From contig JAJFLN010000127.1 in assembly GCA_021772705.1 (NCBI GenBank), positions 1 through 6,338 of the forward strand: 6,338 nt of DNA, read 5' to 3'. The stretch is from Candidatus Cloacimonadota bacterium (GTDB lineage: Bacteria > Muiribacteriota > UBA6191 > JACPRK01). The translations under genes were made by a program, and so were the position numbers. This document shows positions 6,232 through 6,338 of the stretch, piece by piece (position 1 is the first letter of the stretch; each line of letters starts with the position of its first letter). A model generated the notes under the pieces. It saw only the letters and a list, made by a program, of their open reading frames with translations. It did no database searches and had not been told where the DNA came from.

Positions 6232-6338
6232 TCAAGAGCCTTGCTCCTGCTGCGTCTTGGTGATCCGCTCCTCGGCGTTCTTCGCCAGCTTTCCCTCGGG
6301 CTTGAGGGAGATCACGACCTCCCACTCCTCGATGGCCC
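6232..6338 (-). CDS. C-terminal end of a TPR-like protein (partial)
   Basis: The gene runs off the right edge; only its last 34 codons and the stop (TGA at 6234-6232) are visible. The peptide AIEEWEVVISLKPEGKLAKN followed by AEERITKTQQEQGS has the look of a final TPR motif (A-x-x-x-W-E-x-x-I-x-L-x-P-E) and a charged capping helix. The spacing to the kinase start is 28 bases on the same strand, so they are probably co-transcribed. Function beyond a scaffold-like repeat protein cannot be told from this fragment, and such a short stretch could mislead. Confidence 0.55.
   Translation of the reverse strand, partial: AIEEWEVVISLKPEGKLAKNAEERITKTQQEQGS

Noticed and set aside
5550..6263. Long plus-strand open frame of 237 codons opposite the kinase
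   Set aside because: It lies antisense to clear kinase motifs and has the Val/Leu/Asp-rich composition of a shadow frame in GC-rich DNA.

Overview
The window is GC-rich bacterial chromosome from an organism I cannot place to phylum. A secreted protein and a predicted outer-membrane beta-barrel suggest a diderm. An MqnC homologue indicates menaquinone synthesis by the futalosine route rather than the classical Men route. A Hanks-type kinase paired with a PP2C phosphatase is common in many environmental lineages and does not narrow this down.

Layout. Bases 1-141 form a symmetric inverted-repeat unit: 13/13 perfect outer arms, an 8/8 inner match on the same axis, and a central small hairpin. 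Bases 204-772 (+) hold a gene with a strong Shine-Dalgarno, a TTG start and a clear signal peptide. Its reading frame is broken at least twice, so it is a decaying gene or a sequencing/assembly problem. Bases 870-1991 (+) encode MqnC. After a 9-bp perfect hairpin comes a secreted, Phe-terminated predicted beta-barrel protein (2074-2814, +). A 211-base gap then precedes a THEP1-type nucleoside triphosphatase (3026-3598, +).

The right half is a convergent minus-strand signalling operon, read right to left: the last 34 codons of a TPR-like protein (6232-6338), a large Ser/Thr kinase with TPR repeats and a C-terminal transmembrane hairpin (4536-6203), and a PP2C phosphatase starting 4 bases after the kinase stop (3644-4531). 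Kinase and phosphatase are probably translationally coupled and would set the phosphorylation state of shared targets, possibly each other. The plus-strand genes have no obvious functional link to this pair.

I see no tRNA, rRNA, CRISPR array or complete mobile element. The items most worth a second look are the 141-bp inverted-repeat unit, the frame-broken secretory gene, and the kinase-TPR-membrane-hairpin architecture with its partner phosphatase. The system looks like a variant of known kinase/phosphatase modules; I found no clear evidence of a wholly undescribed system.
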